Positions 16,332 to 24,841 of a DNA stretch of 26,364 bases are shown here, in pieces. A program made the position numbers and the translations under genes. This DNA comes from Pseudomonadales bacterium (GTDB lineage Bacteria > Pseudomonadota > Gammaproteobacteria > Pseudomonadales > IMCC2047). Each line of letters opens with the position of its first letter. Positions within the stretch are counted from its first letter, which is position 1. The notes under the pieces were generated by a model. That model was given only the letters and a program-made list of their open reading frames with translations, searched no databases and had not been told where the DNA came from. The stretch covers positions 1 through 26,364 of the forward strand of contig JAIPFG010000006.1 of assembly GCA_021736745.1 (NCBI GenBank). The letters are read 5' to 3'.

Positions 16332-17978
16332 ATGCTAAGACTCAGCGAATTAAAACTGCCTTTGAACCATACAGATGATGATCTGACCGCCGCCATTATT
16401 GAAAAACTGGCGATCACATCTGACGATCTGTTGAGTGTTCGTATTTTTAAGCGCAGTTTCGATGCACGCAATAAATCTAATATCCTGCTGATCTATCAAC
16501 TGGATGTTGTATTAGCGGTGGAAACAGAAGCCAGGCTACTAAAAAACCCTGATATTCAAGCCTTGATTAAGCCCAGTCCGGACACCCAATATCATTTTAT
16601 CGCTCCGATTCAGGCTGACTTTCCACGCACACAACAACGCCCGATTATTATCGGTTTTGGCCCCTGCGGAATGATGGCGGCAATGATTTTGGCGCAGATG
16701 GGGTTGAAACCCATCGTTCTGGAGCGCGGCCAAGCGGTTCGACAACGGACTAAAGACACATGGGACCTGTGGCGAAAACGACAGCTGAACCCGGAGTCAA
16801 ATGTACAATTTGGCGAGGGCGGCGCCGGTACATTTTCTGACGGGAAACTCTACAGCCAAGTCAAGGATAAGCGCCATTTGGGCCGCAAGGTGTTAACTGA
16901 ATTTGTTAAAGCAGGCGCACCTGAAGAAATTCTCTACCACAGCAAGCCCCATATCGGCACGTTCAAACTGGTTAAAATGGTCGAAAATATGCGTGCAGAA
17001 ATTATTCGTTTAGGCGGTGAAATCCACTTTAATAGCCGGGTGGAAACTATTCACATGGAACCCGGCACAGAACATCCGCATCAAATAACCGGAGTAACGC
17101 TTAGCAACGGTGAAACTCTGCTCTCTCGACACATCATTTTAGCGATCGGCCATAGTGCTCGCGATACTTTTCAGATGCTATTGAACCAGGGCGTCTATAT
17201 TGAAGCAAAACCCTTCTCGATTGGCTTTCGCATAGAACACCCGCAATCACTGATCGACCACGCCCGTTTTGGTGGGTTTGCCGGGCATCCTCTCTTGGGG
17301 GCAGCTGACTACAAGCTGGTACACCATTGCGCCAATGGCCGCACTGTGTATAGTTTTTGTATGTGTCCCGGAGGTACAGTCGTTGCTGCCGCCTCAGAAC
17401 CCGGAGGTGTAGTGACCAATGGTATGTCTGAATATTCTCGCAACGAAAGAAATGCTAATGCCGCGATTGTTGTCGGCATTACACCGGATCAGGATTACCC
17501 CGAACATGTACTTGCCGGTATTGACCTGCAACGAAAGCTGGAAAAGGCCGCCTTTCAATTAGGTGGCGCCAATTACAATGCCCCCGCCCAACTGGTGGGG
17601 GATTTCCTGTCAGACCGCCCTTCTAAGGAACTATCGGATGTTGCCCCTTCCTATCGACCAGGGATCACCTTGGGAGACCTATCGACCGCCTTACCACCCT
17701 ACGCTATCACCGCCATTCGTGAAGCCATCCCCGCCTTTGATAAACAGATCAAAGGGTTTGCTATGGGGGAGGCTTTGCTAACGGGGGTTGAAACCCGAAC
17801 ATCGTCCCCCATCTGTATTAAACGTAGTGATAACTTACAAAGCATTAACACAAGCGGGTTATTTCCGGCCGGAGAAGGTGCTGGTTATGCCGGAGGAATT
17901 CTATCGGCGGGTATTGATGGCATCAAGGTCGCCGAAGCACTTGCGCTTGATCTACTAAACCTAACCAAGGAGAGCTGA
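16332..17978 (+). CDS. FAD-dependent dehydrogenase of the COG2509 type, physiological role unknown
   Basis: A 548-residue cytoplasmic flavoprotein. The first 95 residues form a separate N-terminal domain (SELKLPLNHTDDDL..., then a KRSFDAR segment typical of this family). The FAD-binding Rossmann motif is GFGPCG (108-113), with Glu131 of VLERG as the ribose ligand. The family signature VQFGEGGAGTFSDGKLYSQ is present, as are CMCPGGTVVAAASEPGG and a C-terminal GEGAGYAGGILSAGIDG that closes the FAD site. Families of this type are widespread but their substrate is not established. The start is the first in-frame ATG with the conserved N terminus; no strong ribosome-binding site is seen. It is followed after 4 nt by a lipoprotein gene, so the two are probably co-transcribed. 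Confidence 0.9.
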   Translation: MLRLSELKLPLNHTDDDLTAAIIEKLAITSDDLLSVRIFKRSFDARNKSNILLIYQLDVVLAVETEARLLKNPDIQALIKPSPDTQYHFIAPIQADFPRTQQRPIIIGFGPCGMMAAMILAQMGLKPIVLERGQAVRQRTKDTWDLWRKRQLNPESNVQFGEGGAGTFSDGKLYSQVKDKRHLGRKVLTEFVKAGAPEEILYHSKPHIGTFKLVKMVENMRAEIIRLGGEIHFNSRVETIHMEPGTEHPHQITGVTLSNGETLLSRHIILAIGHSARDTFQMLLNQGVYIEAKPFSIGFRIEHPQSLIDHARFGGFAGHPLLGAADYKLVHHCANGRTVYSFCMCPGGTVVAAASEPGGVVTNGMSEYSRNERNANAAIVVGITPDQDYPEHVLAGIDLQRKLEKAAFQLGGANYNAPAQLVGDFLSDRPSKELSDVAPSYRPGITLGDLSTALPPYAITAIREAIPAFDKQIKGFAMGEALLTGVETRTSSPICIKRSDNLQSINTSGLFPAGEGAGYAGGILSAGIDGIKVAEALALDLLNLTKES

Positions 17979-17982
17979 TCGC

Positions 17983-18405
17983 ATGCCCTTCGCCAAAACA
18001 GCGTTAACCGTAATTATCCTGGTATTTACATTATTGGGTTGTGTCGCAAAGCCTGTCGCTATTGATGAAAAATACATCTTTACACAATTTGAGTCAGTTA
18101 AACGGTTTTCTAAATTTACTGTAGATAGCTGGCAAGTTATCGATAATCGGAGTCTGATTATCCAGACTTCACCCAATCGCTATTACCTGCTCATACTCGA
18201 TCGAAAGTTAAACGACCTGAAGTTTGCGGAAGTGATTCAGCTTACCTCTACCGGCGGCAGTATTCATGCGAAATTTGACTGTGTAAAAGTCAAAACCTCC
18301 AACTGCCACAGCGAACCCATGGCGGCGACAATCAAAGTCATTTATCAATTAAACGGTCGAGAAGATGTCATCACCGTCAAGCAACAGATTCGTGGTGGAT
18401 CTTAA
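17983..18405 (+). CDS. Small lipoprotein, DUF6491-like
   Basis: A 140-residue precursor with a lipoprotein signal peptide: positive start, hydrophobic core 7-17, lipobox LLGC with lipidated Cys20, followed by Val-Ala rather than Asp, which favours outer-membrane sorting. The mature part is a small beta-rich domain with SWQVIDNRSLIIQTSPNRYY and LKFAEVIQLTSTGG, and two Cys in the C-terminal half. The pattern resembles the DUF6491 proteins (medium certainty, from memory). AAGGAG lies 10 nt upstream, inside the end of the preceding FAD-dehydrogenase gene, so it is translated from the same message. No function is known. It faces the convergent metallo-hydrolase gene across 65 nt with no obvious terminator. 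Confidence 0.75.
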   Translation: MPFAKTALTVIILVFTLLGCVAKPVAIDEKYIFTQFESVKRFSKFTVDSWQVIDNRSLIIQTSPNRYYLLILDRKLNDLKFAEVIQLTSTGGSIHAKFDCVKVKTSNCHSEPMAATIKVIYQLNGREDVITVKQQIRGGS

Positions 18406-18470
18406 TGCCGCCGCAAAAACCCCTTGATACCAACGACATTAACAGTTTCTTTAACCCAGCCTGCCGCTGA

Positions 18471-19118
18471 CTAATTTAAAAAAGGATTCTCCCTTAATTC
18501 TTCGCCGATAGAGGTGGCCGGCCCATGCCCGGTAATCACAGTCGCCTCCTCATCCAAAACGAATAGCCGCTGCCGGATTGATCGGATAATGGTATCAAAA
18601 TCGCCCCCGGGGAAGTCGGTTCTACCGATCGAACGCCGAAACAAAGTATCGCCTGCAATCAGCAGCTTATGCTCAGCAAACCAATAGCTCATTGAACCGG
18701 GCGTATGCCCGGGTGTATGGAGCGTAACACCACCGCAACAGTGAAGGTCCTGATCATCATCCAACCATTCATCTGGAGCAGGTACCGGCTGATAAGGAAC
18801 ACCGAAGGAACGGCATTGCGACTCCAGCGCATCCCACAAAAATTTATCACCCTTATGCAAATACAGGGGAGCACCAGTCGCTTTCTTTATTTCACCGGCG
18901 GCAAGGATATGGTCAAGGTGCGCATGAGTATGGATGATCGCGGTGATTTTCATGCCAAGCGCTTTTACCTCATCCATGATCCTTTGCGCATCACCACCAG
19001 GATCGACAATAATGGCTTTCTGGGTGAGTTTGTCGCCAATAATACTGCAATTACATTGCAGCGGTCCCACTGGAAAAGTTTTGCGAATAAAGTGTGTTTC
19101 TGTACTCTCAGTATTCAT
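18471..19118 (-). CDS. gloC: Metallo-beta-lactamase-fold hydrolase, YcbL/GloC-type glyoxalase II
   Basis: A 215-residue cytoplasmic hydrolase, the same length as E. coli YcbL (GloC), which hydrolyses S-D-lactoylglutathione in methylglyoxal detoxification. The metal-binding signature HTHAHLDH (63-70) is intact, followed by PGHTPGS, GDTLFRRSIGRTDFPGG and GHGP, and it ends ENPFLN as YcbL ends HNPFLQ. The frame opens at a GTG (19121), but the adjacent ATG at 19118 is the likelier start; AGGA lies about 10 nt upstream. It begins 12 nt after the der stop, so it is probably the last gene of the der transcript. Aldehyde detoxification would suit an organism that makes reactive aldehydes from amines, but that is context only. 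Confidence 0.85.
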   Translation of the reverse strand: MNTESTETHFIRKTFPVGPLQCNCSIIGDKLTQKAIIVDPGGDAQRIMDEVKALGMKITAIIHTHAHLDHILAAGEIKKATGAPLYLHKGDKFLWDALESQCRSFGVPYQPVPAPDEWLDDDQDLHCCGGVTLHTPGHTPGSMSYWFAEHKLLIAGDTLFRRSIGRTDFPGGDFDTIIRSIRQRLFVLDEEATVITGHGPATSIGEELRENPFLN

Positions 19119-19130
19119 CACGTTTCATTC

Positions 19131-20528
19131 CTACTTTTTCTTTTTCACATGCTTCATTAAACGTTGTTTCTTTTTGACCTGACGCCCGGTTAATTTGTTT
19201 TTCCGCCCCTCATAGGGATTATCTCCCGTTTTAAATTCAATGAAAATCGGCGACCCTTCAATGTGTAATACGCGTCTAAAGGTTTTCTCCAAATAACGTT
19301 GATAACTGTTTTGCACCGCTTCTGTTTGATTACCGTGAATGATGATCCGTAACGGGTTTGAACCACCCTGGTGGGCATAGCGTAATTTAATCCGACGCCC
19401 TTTCACCATATGCGGTGGATGTTGCGCAACTGCCTTTTCCAATACCTGATTAAGCTGATTAGTCGGCCACTTACTCATGGCCGACTTGTAAGCCCGATCG
19501 ATAGACGTATAAAGCTCACCAACCCCCGAGCCATGCAGGGCAGAAATAAAATGAATTTTCGCGTAATTAACAAAATCTAAGCGACGCTCAATTTCTTTTT
19601 TCACCTTTTCTTTATCATCATGCTCCATGCCATCCCACTTGTTGAGGGCAATTACCAGTGACCGGCCCGCATCCAGTACAAAGGACAGCATATGTAAATC
19701 CTGATCGACAATACCTTCACGCGCATCAAAAACGGCGATAACGACATTCGCATCCTGAATGGCCTGTAATGTTTTGACAATGGAAAATTTTTCGACGGTT
19801 TCCTTAATATTTTTACGCCGCCTTACCCCTGCCGTATCAATAAGGGTATAGGACTGATCAAAGCGTTGGTAAGGAATATAGATACTGTCCCGTGTCGTCC
19901 CCGGTTCATCAAAGACCACTACGCGCTCTTCACCAAGCATACGATTAACCAAAGTGGACTTACCGACATTCGGCCGTCCAACGATGGCGATCCGTATACC
20001 ACCCTCGGTGTTTTCACCCGATTCTGATTCCTCCGGTAACGAAAAATCAGCCAGCACTTTGTCAATTAAACTTCTTACTCCTCGATTCTGAGAAGGGGCA
20101 ATGCAGTGCAGCTCCGCCATTCCCATTTCGTGGAATTCTGCAGCAGCGGTATTCTCATCACGGCCATCGGTCTTATTCACGACCAAATAGGAAGATTTAT
20201 TTAATTTGCGCAGATGGCCTGCAATCATCTGATCCGCCGCCGTCAAACCAGCCTGCGCATCAACGAGAAAGAGTACCGCATCCGCTTCTTTAATAGCCTG
20301 TAGCGATTGCCCGGCCATCATCGAATCGATGCCAGTCTCGTCACCACTGATACCACCGGTATCCACCACAATAAAGGGATGAGAGCCAACCTTTCCTTCT
20401 CCATACTGACGGTCACGTGTCAGCCCCGAAAAGTTGGCGACGAGGGCATCGCGGGATCGCGTTAGACGATTGAAGAGTGTTGATTTACCAACGTTAGGAC
20501 GACCAACAATGGCAATAACGGGGACCAT
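19131..20528 (-). CDS. der: Ribosome-assembly GTPase Der (EngA)
   Basis: Essential double-GTPase that helps mature the 50S ribosomal subunit. The 465-residue protein has two tandem G domains with P-loops GRPNVGKS at 9-16 and 183-190, DTGG and DTAG switch II motifs, and NKTD and NKWD guanine-specificity motifs. A KH-like C-terminal domain (about 355-445) follows, with a Lys-rich tail ending in KHVKKKK. All catalytic motifs are intact and length is normal. Start ATG at 20528. It lies downstream of bamB, as in E. coli, with a 182-nt gap holding two hairpins, and is followed 12 nt later by gloC. Confidence 0.97.
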   Translation of the reverse strand: MVPVIAIVGRPNVGKSTLFNRLTRSRDALVANFSGLTRDRQYGEGKVGSHPFIVVDTGGISGDETGIDSMMAGQSLQAIKEADAVLFLVDAQAGLTAADQMIAGHLRKLNKSSYLVVNKTDGRDENTAAAEFHEMGMAELHCIAPSQNRGVRSLIDKVLADFSLPEESESGENTEGGIRIAIVGRPNVGKSTLVNRMLGEERVVVFDEPGTTRDSIYIPYQRFDQSYTLIDTAGVRRRKNIKETVEKFSIVKTLQAIQDANVVIAVFDAREGIVDQDLHMLSFVLDAGRSLVIALNKWDGMEHDDKEKVKKEIERRLDFVNYAKIHFISALHGSGVGELYTSIDRAYKSAMSKWPTNQLNQVLEKAVAQHPPHMVKGRRIKLRYAHQGGSNPLRIIIHGNQTEAVQNSYQRYLEKTFRRVLHIEGSPIFIEFKTGDNPYEGRKNKLTGRQVKKKQRLMKHVKKKK

Positions 20529-20569
20529 GCTTCTAAACCTATGGGAATTTTCTCGTGGAACATTGAATT

Positions 20570-20645
20570 ATCTCTTCTCCATCAGGCGAAGAGATGGTTT
20601 CTGCTTACTTATCGCAAGCGGTCACCGTTAAGGTTCACGGGGACC
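20570..20645. repeat. Two inverted repeats in the bamB-der gap
   Basis: ATCTCTTC (20570-20577) pairs with GAAGAGAT (20588-20595) around 10 nt, a perfect 8-bp stem. GGTCACCGT (20620-20628) pairs with ACGGGGACC (20637-20645) with one mismatch around 8 nt. Neither is followed by a U-run on the minus strand. They may be mRNA-stabilising or attenuating hairpins between co-transcribed genes, or remnants of a small repeat. Confidence 0.4.
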
Positions 20646-20710
20646 AGGATCAAGCCTTCACTCAATCCGGGACGATATTACGATGAAATCTTCAGCCGTA
20701 AAAAAAATGG

Positions 20711-21880
20711 CTATTTGAGATTAACTTTCAGCGCAACAATTTTGCCGCTATTGCCATAAATGTACAGCATGTCTTTTCTGGCAACCATCGTGCTTCGAAT
20801 GCCGTCACCATCAATTTTTTTGCGCGCGACAAAGTGACCATCTACCTGGGACATAAAATGCACATAGCCCTCAAAATCACCGACAACCAGGTAATTCCCG
20901 AAAGTTGTCGGCGCGGTAATTTGGCGATGATTCAAATCGCTTTGCTTCCAAACATTATCACCGGTTTTTTGGTCCAGGGCATAAATTTCGTCGTCAGTAT
21001 CGACGACATAAAGATTTCCAAAGCCTTCATCCGGACCAAGGAAACTGGAAATTTCCTTCTGCCATCTAACCCGGGCAGTATTCAGTTCAATTGCGCTGGT
21101 TTTCCCTTGAAAACTGGTGGCGTAAACCATGTCGCCCTGCAATAGCAAATCGCCATCCACGTCAGTCATTCGCTCCAACTCAGAGCGTCCGCGGGGGACA
21201 GAAAGGCGTTTTTCCCAGGCGGCCCTGCCGGAGGCGGAGTCCAAAGCGACCACTTTACCATTTGCCAAACCCACTACGACAACATTACCCGAAACGATCG
21301 GGCTACTGCTACCTCTTAAGGTCAGGGCCGGCAAAATACTTTCATAAAACCAGCGCTGCTCTCCGCTTGCCTGGTCCAGACCATAGATTTTTTCATCCAA
21401 TGTCTGAACAACAACGATATTGCCATTGGTTTTGGGTACTGAGAGGATTTCGCTGGAAAGATTGGCTTGCCAGGCTCTGGAACCGTCCGTCTGGTTCAGG
21501 GCGATCACTTTGCCATCTTTTGTGCCCAAAAATAAATAGCCAAAACCTACGCCAACGCCACCACTTACCGGCTCCCGCAGTTTAACCCGCCAGATGCTTT
21601 TGCCGGTTTCGCGATTTAATGCCATCACCTGTCCGTTCACGTCGGCAATAAAAACTTTCCCCTCATCTACGGCGGGTACCAGCTTAATATACTTCTCGCC
21701 AACACCATCACCTACGCCCGTCGACCAAACGGTTTTAATCTTTAATTCGGCATCAAAATTCACTAAAGGCGCCGGTTTTGGCCCTTCATCATCATCCGCA
21801 ATAATACCACCTAAAAATCCGCAAGCTGTGACGCTTGATACCAACAACAGGGCTATTGTTAATCGCAACATTGCTTTCAT
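20711..21880 (-). CDS. bamB: Outer-membrane protein assembly factor BamB
   Basis: Lipoprotein subunit of the BAM complex, which inserts beta-barrel proteins into the outer membrane. 389 residues with a type II signal peptide and lipobox VTAC (Cys20; Gly21 fits outer-membrane sorting). The mature part consists of PQQ-like beta-propeller repeats, visible as recurring GxVxAL(N/D)xxxGxxxW blocks (for example GQVMALNRETGKSIW, GKVIALNQTDGSRAW, GKVVALDSASGRAAW). The start ATG overlaps the yfgM stop by one base (TGATG), so translation is likely coupled, matching the usual yfgM-bamB pair. No defect seen. Confidence 0.96.
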   Translation of the reverse strand: MKAMLRLTIALLLVSSVTACGFLGGIIADDDEGPKPAPLVNFDAELKIKTVWSTGVGDGVGEKYIKLVPAVDEGKVFIADVNGQVMALNRETGKSIWRVKLREPVSGGVGVGFGYLFLGTKDGKVIALNQTDGSRAWQANLSSEILSVPKTNGNIVVVQTLDEKIYGLDQASGEQRWFYESILPALTLRGSSSPIVSGNVVVVGLANGKVVALDSASGRAAWEKRLSVPRGRSELERMTDVDGDLLLQGDMVYATSFQGKTSAIELNTARVRWQKEISSFLGPDEGFGNLYVVDTDDEIYALDQKTGDNVWKQSDLNHRQITAPTTFGNYLVVGDFEGYVHFMSQVDGHFVARKKIDGDGIRSTMVARKDMLYIYGNSGKIVALKVNLK

Positions 21881-22551
21881 CAGCTATCTCCCTGAGCCAG
21901 ATCTTTTAGTTTTATTTGTAATAAAGGCCTTTGTGCACCACTTTTCTCTACTTCTGATATGGCTTGACGATACGCAGCCCTCGCCTCAGCCAGTTGCCCT
22001 AAACTGACATAGATATCGCCCTTCACTTCAGCATAACTGGCCCTATGACTGGCGGCTATTTCTCCCTCAAGCAAGGCTAATGCACGATTGGCATTTTCTT
22101 CACCCCCCTGGGCAAAAATGACACGCGCCAAACGCAACCGGGCTATCAAATAAAGAGAAGACCCTTTGTCGCTTTTATCCACCGCCCACTGCAATTCTTG
22201 TTCTGCCGCCGCCAGATCATCTTGGGCCACGGCCTGTTTTGCTTCGATTAAAGCCGCATAGACCGCATAAGTCGAACTCGTATAGTCAGTTTTCAACTGT
22301 GTCGCGAGGTGGTGAATGGTCGAGGTATTCGCTTCGCTCGGATTTTGCTCATCCAACGCCACAGCATCCATCAGTTCAAAATAAATATTGGAGGCGGTCT
22401 CGCCTTCGGTCCTTTTATTATTTTCCCAAGCCTTGTATCCATAAACAGCAACCAACGCCAAGACAAGACCCACTAACAGCGATTTACCGTTTTCCTGCCA
22501 CCAACGCTTTAATGCCTCAATCTGCTCTTCTTCGGTACGATAAACGTCCAC
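21880..22551 (-). CDS. yfgM: YfgM-type periplasmic tetratricopeptide protein (ancillary SecYEG partner)
   Basis: 223-residue inner-membrane protein with a short cytoplasmic N terminus, one transmembrane helix (about 24-39) and a periplasmic TPR-like domain. In E. coli YfgM associates with the SecYEG translocon and PpiD. The start is GTG at 22551: AGGAG lies 7 nt upstream and the conserved YRTEEEQIEALKRWW follows directly. It begins 22 nt after the hisS stop and overlaps bamB by one base, so hisS-yfgM-bamB form one transcript. Length and layout are normal. Confidence 0.92.
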   Translation of the reverse strand: MDVYRTEEEQIEALKRWWQENGKSLLVGLVLALVAVYGYKAWENNKRTEGETASNIYFELMDAVALDEQNPSEANTSTIHHLATQLKTDYTSSTYAVYAALIEAKQAVAQDDLAAAEQELQWAVDKSDKGSSLYLIARLRLARVIFAQGGEENANRALALLEGEIAASHRASYAEVKGDIYVSLGQLAEARAAYRQAISEVEKSGAQRPLLQIKLKDLAQGDS

Positions 22552-22573
22552 CTACTGACTCCTATTCCAACTT

Positions 22574-23854
22574 TTACTTATTCATCAACGCCTTGATGTG
22601 ATTGGCTAATTGCCCGGCACTGAGCCGAACCTGTTCACCATTACCACGTAGCGGTTTAACCGATACTTCACTTGCGGCTAATTCTTCTTCGCCTATGATC
22701 AACGCAACATCTGCCCCACTTTTATCCGCACGCTTTAACTGGGCTTTAAAACTACTGGCACCACAATTTACCTGGACTCGTAGAGAATCAAGCTCATTGC
22801 GTATTTGCTCGGCAAGCTTTATTGCCCAACGCTGAGCCTCTTCACCAGCCGCAACCAAGTAAACATCGGCCGTCTTATCAATACCCAGGGGCTGGCGTTG
22901 CAAAGTTTGCAACATTAACACTAAACGCTCAATACCCATAGCAAAACCGACAGCCGGTGTGGTACGTCCACCCAATTGTTCAACCAGTCCATCATAACGG
23001 CCGCCAGCACAGACGGTGCCTTGCGCGCCCAGATCATCGGTTATCCATTCAAACACCGTTTTACAGTAATAATCCAACCCCCTGACCAGACGCGGATTAA
23101 CCTCATATTGAATGCCGTTATCATCCAGAATCGTTCTTAATTCCTGGAAATGTATCGCCGATTCCTGATCCAGAAAGTCAACAAAGCTCGGCGCTTGTTT
23201 CAATATCTCTTGAGTCTTGCCATCTTTACTATCCAAAATACGTAATGGATTACTGGTCAAACGGCGCTGACTGTCAGGGTCTAACTCATCTTTAAAATTA
23301 CCCAGATAGGCGATCAATTCATCACGATACGTTTTTCTGGCTTGTGAGGAACCTAACGAATTCAACTCTAATCGAACATTTTCCTCCAACCCCAATTCAC
23401 GCCATAATCTCGCACTGAGCAGGATAAGTTCTGCATCAATATCCGGCCCAACCATGCCAAAGGTTTCAACCCCTATCTGATGAAACTGGCGATACCGTCC
23501 CTTCTGTGGCCGCTCATAGCGAAACATCGGGCCGGTGTAATAGAGACGCTGAATTTGATTAAAAGTGAGCCCGTGTTCTTCGCAGGCTCGAACACAACCA
23601 GCCGTTCCTTCCGGACGTAATGTCAGGCTTTCACCATTTCTATCATCAAAGGTATACATTTCCTTCTCAACGATATCCGTGACTTCACCAATTGAGCGTT
23701 TAAATAATTCCGTTTGTTCTACAATCGGTAATCTGATTTGTTGATAGCCATAACGATTCAACACACGGCGTGTGCAATCCTCAAGGTACTGCCAAAGCGG
23801 TGTCTGCTCCGGCAGAATATCATTCATACCACGTATTGCTTTAATTTTACTCAA
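22574..23854 (-). CDS. hisS: Histidyl-tRNA synthetase (TTG start)
   Basis: Charges tRNA-His with histidine in the cytoplasm. The 426-residue class II synthetase has the full family layout: KAIRGMNDILP N terminus, motif 2 with RYERPQKGRYRQFHQ (112-126), histidine-binding LVRGLDYYCKTVFEW, motif 3 region with GGRYDGLVEQLGGR and GFAMGIERL, and a C-terminal anticodon-binding domain. The start codon is TTG at 23854-23852; AGGA lies 8 nt upstream, and the first ATG (codon 10) would delete the conserved AIRG. It is followed after 22 nt by yfgM. ispG, which often precedes hisS, is absent. Confidence 0.96.
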   Translation of the reverse strand: MSKIKAIRGMNDILPEQTPLWQYLEDCTRRVLNRYGYQQIRLPIVEQTELFKRSIGEVTDIVEKEMYTFDDRNGESLTLRPEGTAGCVRACEEHGLTFNQIQRLYYTGPMFRYERPQKGRYRQFHQIGVETFGMVGPDIDAELILLSARLWRELGLEENVRLELNSLGSSQARKTYRDELIAYLGNFKDELDPDSQRRLTSNPLRILDSKDGKTQEILKQAPSFVDFLDQESAIHFQELRTILDDNGIQYEVNPRLVRGLDYYCKTVFEWITDDLGAQGTVCAGGRYDGLVEQLGGRTTPAVGFAMGIERLVLMLQTLQRQPLGIDKTADVYLVAAGEEAQRWAIKLAEQIRNELDSLRVQVNCGASSFKAQLKRADKSGADVALIIGEEELAASEVSVKPLRGNGEQVRLSAGQLANHIKALMNK

Positions 23855-23938
23855 GGCGGAAATCCTATGTACTCTATCTCAATTGCGCAGGGGGGCTTAT
23901 GTTAACCGATGCGGACATTGCTTTATAGAACCCGAAAA

Positions 23939-24832
23939 TTAATTTTGTCCGAGCGTGAGTCGGGCAACTTCACGATTGCGAATATAATCCGCCAGATCAA
24001 CCGGTGTGCCATTATAGGACAAGGTAAGCGCCGCCGGATTACCTATCACCAGATTAAAACTTTCTAGGGTTTCCAACTGCAACGTCTCTCCGGCTTTTTT
24101 GGTGCCGGTAAACAGTATCCTCTGTTGTCCGTCTTTCACTTCTATCCAACTTTCTCGTTGAAAAATTGCCTCAAGTCGATTCGGCGCAGCACCCGTTCTT
24201 AACCCCTCAACTTCTGCCAGAGAGTCCTCTTCGAGCATGTCGTCTGACTCACCCCCATCTTCCTCACGGACAATGACAGATTCTTCAGTATTTTCATCGA
24301 GATAGCGAGGTGACGCGTCTTGAAGGGAGGATTTCTCTAGCGCCTCATCGTTTTTATTCCATGCACTGTCCAGCCCCTTTTTTTCCTGCATTGCCGAATC
24401 ACTTACACTAGGGTCGTCCTGGAGATTTGTCCACCAGAGCATCGACAACGCCAAGACAACACAAACAATTGCAAAGGTCGCCCACTTCACCAAAGGATCA
24501 CTCGGTTTTACTTGGGAATGAATGCGTATAGCCGATTTTGACGGAACAACCAATTCAGCCGTATAGGCTTCATAACGCTTAATCATGGCCGTGTCGCTCA
24601 GGCGCAGGTACTTCGCATATTGACGAATGTATCCTTTCGCAAAAGTCGCCATCGGCAAACGTGCAAACTGCTCCGTTTCAATGAATTCGATATAGGATTC
24701 AGTTAAGTTTAACCGTGCAGCTACGTCGGCCCGAGACAGGCCAGCTGCTTCCCGTGCCTGTTTAAATTCGTTTCCGGCTATCGTTTCCGGCGCCTCATCC
24801 ATCCCCTTGGTCTGCAATACTGAATCGGTCAT
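23939..24832 (-). CDS. rodZ: RodZ-type cell-shape / cytoskeleton protein
   Basis: RodZ links MreB filaments to the membrane and the elongation machinery. This 297-residue protein has an N-terminal Cro/C1-type helix-turn-helix domain (about 20-92, with AREAAGLSRADVAARLNL and YIRQYAKYLRLS), one transmembrane helix (116-135), an acidic low-complexity linker (about 138-210) and a C-terminal periplasmic DUF4115 beta domain with SWIEVKDGQQRILFTG and PVDLADYI. The frame opens at a TTG (24835); the adjacent ATG at 24832 is the likelier start. It begins 9 nt after the pilF stop, suggesting translation with it. Confidence 0.93.
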   Translation of the reverse strand: MTDSVLQTKGMDEAPETIAGNEFKQAREAAGLSRADVAARLNLTESYIEFIETEQFARLPMATFAKGYIRQYAKYLRLSDTAMIKRYEAYTAELVVPSKSAIRIHSQVKPSDPLVKWATFAIVCVVLALSMLWWTNLQDDPSVSDSAMQEKKGLDSAWNKNDEALEKSSLQDASPRYLDENTEESVIVREEDGGESDDMLEEDSLAEVEGLRTGAAPNRLEAIFQRESWIEVKDGQQRILFTGTKKAGETLQLETLESFNLVIGNPAALTLSYNGTPVDLADYIRNREVARLTLGQN

Positions 24833-24841
24833 CAAGGCGTC

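Noticed and set aside
21091..21585. 164-codon plus-strand frame inside bamB
   Set aside because: Antisense shadow of the conserved BamB propeller; rich in Arg and Pro as expected of a reversed frame.
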